From positions 1-35,578 of the forward strand of contig JAUXNL010000457.1 of NCBI GenBank assembly GCA_030684415.1: a DNA stretch of 35,578 nt, written 5' to 3'. Source of the DNA: Moraxellaceae bacterium (lineage in GTDB: Bacteria; Pseudomonadota; Gammaproteobacteria; Pseudomonadales; Moraxellaceae). The notes below the pieces were generated by a model. It saw only the letters and a list, made by a program, of their open reading frames with translations, had not been told where the DNA came from and searched no databases. This document shows, one piece after another, positions 32,851 to 35,578 of this stretch (position 1 is the first letter of the stretch; every line of letters starts with the position of its first letter). Position numbers and translations under genes: made by a program.

Positions 32851-33107
32851 ACGGCTTAAATTTACCCAAGTCATTGATCTCCCCTGAACTTGGCTGGAGA
32901 AAAACGAGCCCGCTCAGGCTGGCAAACATGACAAGGACAGATCCTTCGGACACGGACATTACTGCATCTGTGTGGATGACGTCTATTTGAGCGGTATGGA
33001 TGCAGCAGAAGTGTCGCCATCACAGAGAATGGTGGCTGGCAGCGATGGAAGGGTCGTGCGCTGTCGCGCGAGTGGCGTTAATGGCGAAGTGGTTCCCCTC
33101 ACCCCGG

Positions 33108-33133
33108 CCCTCTCCCCGCTGGCGTGGAGAGGG
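33108..33133. repeat. Dispersed hairpin repeat
   Basis: CCCTCTCC and GGAGAGGG arms around a 10-base loop, preceded by CTCACCCCGGC. This CCCTCACCCC...CTCTCC form is a common intergenic repeat of GC-rich proteobacteria. Confidence 0.6.
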
Positions 33134-33240
33134 GGAATGGCGGCGCTCGTGATGAGGGATGCCGGCGTGAGTGGTGCGGACTTTGCGGGCTTTGTGGGTG
33201 GTGCGGGTGTTGCTGGCGGAAAATTGCGGTGCGGTGCGGC

Positions 33241-34110
33241 TCAGGCCTGCTTGTAAAGCAGCCGGCCTACGCTGTTGAACGCCATGCGGCTCAGGCTCAG
33301 GCGGATCATGCGCTGGAAGGTGGCGTCCGGCAGCAGTCGACGCACGAACAGCAGCGCTTTTGCATCGGTACCCACCGAGTAGCGCATGCGGCGGCTGCTG
33401 TCGTTAGCGGCGGCCCAGATCACGGCGGCGGCGTCTTCGCTTTCGGAGCCGCAGGCACCGATGTCGTCCATCACCGACAGTTGCTCGGCGGTGTAGTGCG
33501 CATAGGCGGTTTCGCCGGTGCCGTTGGCGCGGTCGCTGGAGCGTCCGAAGAAGTTGGTTTTCACGGCGCCGGGCTCGATCAGTTTCACCTGCACGCCGAA
33601 TTCTTCCAGCTCGTACACCAGGCCTTCGCTAAAGCCTTCCACCGCAAACTTGCTGGCGTTGTACACGCTGTACAGCGGCAGGGGGATGCGCCCCACCATG
33701 CTGGCCACGTTGATGAGTGTGCCGGCGCGTTGGCCGCGAAGGTGTGGCAGCACGCCGCGGCAGACTTCCATCAGGCCGAAGACGTTGGTCTCGAACTGGC
33801 GGCGCACCTGCGCCTCGCTGTGCGTTTCGAAAGCGCCCATCAGGGCGTAGCCGGCGTTGTTCACCACCACGTCGATGCGGCCGAAGGCGGCAATGGTCTC
33901 GGCGACGGCGCTCTGGATGCTGGCCGGGTCGGTCACGTCCAGGCGGGGGCAGATGACGCCGGGCAGGCGGTTCAGCTCCGCCTCGGCGGCCGGGTTGCGC
34001 TGCGTGGCGGCGACCTGCCAGCCCTGCTGCTGGAACAGGCGGGCGGCGGCGCGGCCGATGCCTGAGGAGCAGCCGGTGATGAGAACAGTCTTGCGGTGCT
34101 GAGCGGACAT
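33241..34110 (-). CDS. Short-chain dehydrogenase/reductase
   Basis: A 289-residue classical SDR with cofactor motif TGCSSGIG (12-19), NNAGYALMG, Ser in NVASMVGRI and the YxxxK pair in YSVYNASKFAVEGFSEGL. The arginine after the second strand (ATQRNPAA) suggests NADP(H). It lacks an attC site and has chromosome-like GC content, so it is not part of the cassette row. It resembles the SDRs of steroid, retinol or acyl-ketone type, but no substrate can be named. Its start, ATG 34110, has AGGAAG about seven bases upstream. Confidence 0.92.
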   Translation of the reverse strand: MSAQHRKTVLITGCSSGIGRAAARLFQQQGWQVAATQRNPAAEAELNRLPGVICPRLDVTDPASIQSAVAETIAAFGRIDVVVNNAGYALMGAFETHSEAQVRRQFETNVFGLMEVCRGVLPHLRGQRAGTLINVASMVGRIPLPLYSVYNASKFAVEGFSEGLVYELEEFGVQVKLIEPGAVKTNFFGRSSDRANGTGETAYAHYTAEQLSVMDDIGACGSESEDAAAVIWAAANDSSRRMRYSVGTDAKALLFVRRLLPDATFQRMIRLSLSRMAFNSVGRLLYKQA

Positions 34111-34490
34111 GGGGCTTCCTCTTGCGGGGCGGTTCGGGTTGAACGATGGGCCGGCTGCCGTGCCGGCGGGTCAGGGTGCGGCGCCGGCGTTGGCGACAAT
34201 GGCTGGCACCTTAATGCGAGCTTTCATTCGCGTTCAATTCGCGTTGGGGTTGTATTTGCGGGAGGCGGGGGCTGTTGAGCCTCTATACATCTGAGCCACC
34301 GCCGCCCCGCGGTCAGTGCCGCAAGGCGAGCCACATTGCTTTCAGGTGCCGTCAACGGCTGGGTTCAGGGAGCCCTGATGAGGAGCGTCTGCGCTTCGGG
34401 ATTTGCATTCGTGGGCTGTCTGGCCCGACCATCCGGCCGTGCCGCCATCACGCTCGCTTTCTTCCGGCCCCACCTCTCCAGTGAGTCTCC
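34111..34490. other. Intergenic region between divergent SDR and yigB genes, no gene
   Basis: No gene. ATTCGCGTT occurs twice in tandem with an 11-base period (34226-34234 and 34237-34245), a spacing of about one helical turn, which could be a regulator site for the SDR gene. Confidence 0.4.
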
Positions 34491-35201
34491 ATGATCAAGC
34501 TCATCACCTTCGACCTCGACAACACACTGTGGGATGTGGAGGCCATCGTCGTGCGCGCCGAGCGTCGGATGCGCGCGCACATCGCGGAGGCCCATCCTGA
34601 ATTTGTGGCGCGTTACGACTTGCGCGAGCTCTCGCGCTTGCGGACGGATGTGGCCCGCGACCGGCCCGACCTAGCGCATGACTTGACCTGGCTGCGCCGC
34701 GAGGTGCTGCGGCGTGCCTTTGCCGAAGGGGGCTACGACGAAGTGGCCGCCGTGGCGGCGGCAGACACGGCCTTCGAGGAGTATTTCGATGAGCGCAACC
34801 GTGTTGAGTATTTCGCCGGGGTGCTGGAGACACTGGAGGCGCTGGCGGCGGAATTCGAGCTGCATGCCTTGAGCAACGGCAATGCCGACATCCGCCGCGT
34901 GGGCCTTGGCCATCTGTTCCGCCACCATTTTTCGGCCATTAGCGTGGGCGCTGCCAAACCCGATCCGCGCATGTATCGCGCGGCGCTGGAGGCGGCCGGC
35001 GTTGCTCCGCACGAGGCCCTGCATGTGGGCGATCACCCCGAGCAGGACATCGCGGCGGCGGCGGCATTGGGCATGCGCACGGTCTGGGTTAATTTCACCG
35101 ATCAGGTCTGGCCTGCTTTGCCGCGCCCGGATGGCGAGATCAGCGAGTTTGCCGAGCTGCTGCCGTTGCTCCGCCGCTTGCAGGAGGCGGGCAGCGCCTG
35201 A
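34491..35201 (+). CDS. yigB: HAD family hydrolase, YigB type
   Basis: A 236-residue HAD-superfamily phosphatase. Motif I FDLDNTLWD (Asp8, Asp10), motif II in HALSNGNAD, motif III Lys in VGAAKPDPRMY and motif IV HVGDHPEQDI are all visible, with an alpha-helical cap at about residues 15-95. YigB dephosphorylates FMN and related small phosphates in E. coli and is normally the gene after xerC. Here it lies 5.4 kb away behind inserted DNA, which supports both the name and the insertion. ATG 34491 starts directly at the first strand. Confidence 0.9.
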   Translation: MIKLITFDLDNTLWDVEAIVVRAERRMRAHIAEAHPEFVARYDLRELSRLRTDVARDRPDLAHDLTWLRREVLRRAFAEGGYDEVAAVAAADTAFEEYFDERNRVEYFAGVLETLEALAAEFELHALSNGNADIRRVGLGHLFRHHFSAISVGAAKPDPRMYRAALEAAGVAPHEALHVGDHPEQDIAAAAALGMRTVWVNFTDQVWPALPRPDGEISEFAELLPLLRRLQEAGSA

Positions 35202-35501
35202 GCGCCAGCGGCTTCCGGCTGGAATGGCCGGTCTGTCGCTGAGTGCTGCTGTTCGCCTTCAGCTTGCTCCTCTGGGATTCCCATTGGTTGCCGACAGGGC
35301 TGCCTGCTGTGGGTTTCCGTGAGCGGCTTCCCTGTACTGCTCCGGCGGGCGTCAGTATGGCGCGCGCACTGGCGCCGCTGTTGCGCCCTGCGGTGCCCGC
35401 TCTGTCGTTTGCGGTCATGGCAATCGCTCTGGCCCTCCCTTAAAGTCTCCCGACTTTGCGACCCATGAGTCGCTTTCTTTTCATTTTGTCCGGAGGCTGC
35501 C
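35202..35501. other. Intergenic region, no gene
   Basis: I see no supported gene, RNA or clear terminator here. GGAGG at 35492-35496 is the ribosome binding site of the next gene. Confidence 0.5.
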
Positions 35502-35578
35502 ATGTCCCTTCCCTCCTTTCGTCTGGATGGCCGTCGTGCGCTGGTGACGGGTGCTTCCAGCGGCCTTGGTCTGCATTT
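35502..35578 (+). CDS. Short-chain dehydrogenase/reductase (5' end only)
   Basis: The first 25 codons of an SDR gene running off the window: MSLPSFRLDGRRALVTGASS followed by GLGL, the glycine-rich cofactor motif TGxxxGLG. GGAGG lies six bases upstream of ATG 35502. It is the third SDR of the window; its substrate cannot be inferred. Confidence 0.85.
   Translation, partial: MSLPSFRLDGRRALVTGASSGLGLH

Larger units (their letters stand above)
32806..33240. other. Boundary of the cassette row, no gene
   Basis: Contains the cassette-opening core at 32844-32850 and a hairpin repeat at 33108-33133. No integron integrase gene or recognisable remnant is visible on either strand. Confidence 0.6.

Overview
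This is a GC-rich gammaproteobacterial chromosome segment. The strongest clue is the gene order cyaY / lptM-lysA-dapF-DUF484-xerC / yigB, which is a classic gammaproteobacterial neighbourhood (as in Pseudomonas). It is supported by ntrB-ntrC, rimO, mtgA, trmL and a periplasmic cis/trans fatty-acid isomerase. A member of the Nevskiales/Xanthomonadales side is a guess only. No rRNA, tRNA, CRISPR array, intact insertion sequence or replication origin was recognised.

Layout. 1-2.9 kb: mtgA, a ParDE toxin-antitoxin pair whose toxin is frameshifted, and a Fic protein. 3.1-6.5 kb: an AT-rich, minus-strand array of small orphan genes resembling immunity proteins (DUF7668, a frameshifted DUF7336, two unnamed small proteins, a membrane protein and a lipoprotein), with fragments of larger genes and a short repeat between them; it looks like a decayed polymorphic-toxin/immunity island. 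6.5-10.2 kb: a TetR regulator divergent from a short-chain dehydrogenase (SDR), a sterol-desaturase-type membrane hydroxylase and a small lipoprotein, with REP-like inverted repeats between them. 10.3-13.2 kb: trmL, a small secreted protein, and an ECF-type sigma factor translationally coupled to a DUF3619-like membrane protein and a DUF3106 protein. 13.5-17 kb: ntrB-ntrC with an NtrC-like operator upstream, and a YidB-family gene. 17-23.4 kb: cti, rimO, a second Fic protein and an alpha/beta hydrolase. 23.6-29.1 kb: cyaY, an inserted BrnTA pair, then the lptM-lysA-dapF-DUF484-xerC operon.

29.1-34.5 kb is the most interesting part. The expected xerC-yigB adjacency is interrupted by more than 5 kb of foreign DNA: a HigBA-type toxin-antitoxin pair, a row of three minus-strand integron gene cassettes with two complete attC sites, and an SDR gene. 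The complementary R''/R' core sequences link each cassette to its own attC. No integron integrase is visible, so this is a CALIN (cluster of attC sites lacking an integrase). The cassettes encode an OLD-like ATPase-TOPRIM protein (candidate phage defence), a small protein with an MreB-like stretch, and a three-helix membrane protein. yigB and the start of another SDR gene close the window.

How the genes work together: lysA and dapF make lysine and meso-diaminopimelate for the wall that MtgA polymerises; XerC resolves chromosome dimers; NtrBC senses nitrogen; Cti and the hydroxylase modify lipids. The accessory load is high: three type II toxin-antitoxin loci, two Fic proteins, an immunity-gene graveyard and an integron cassette cluster.
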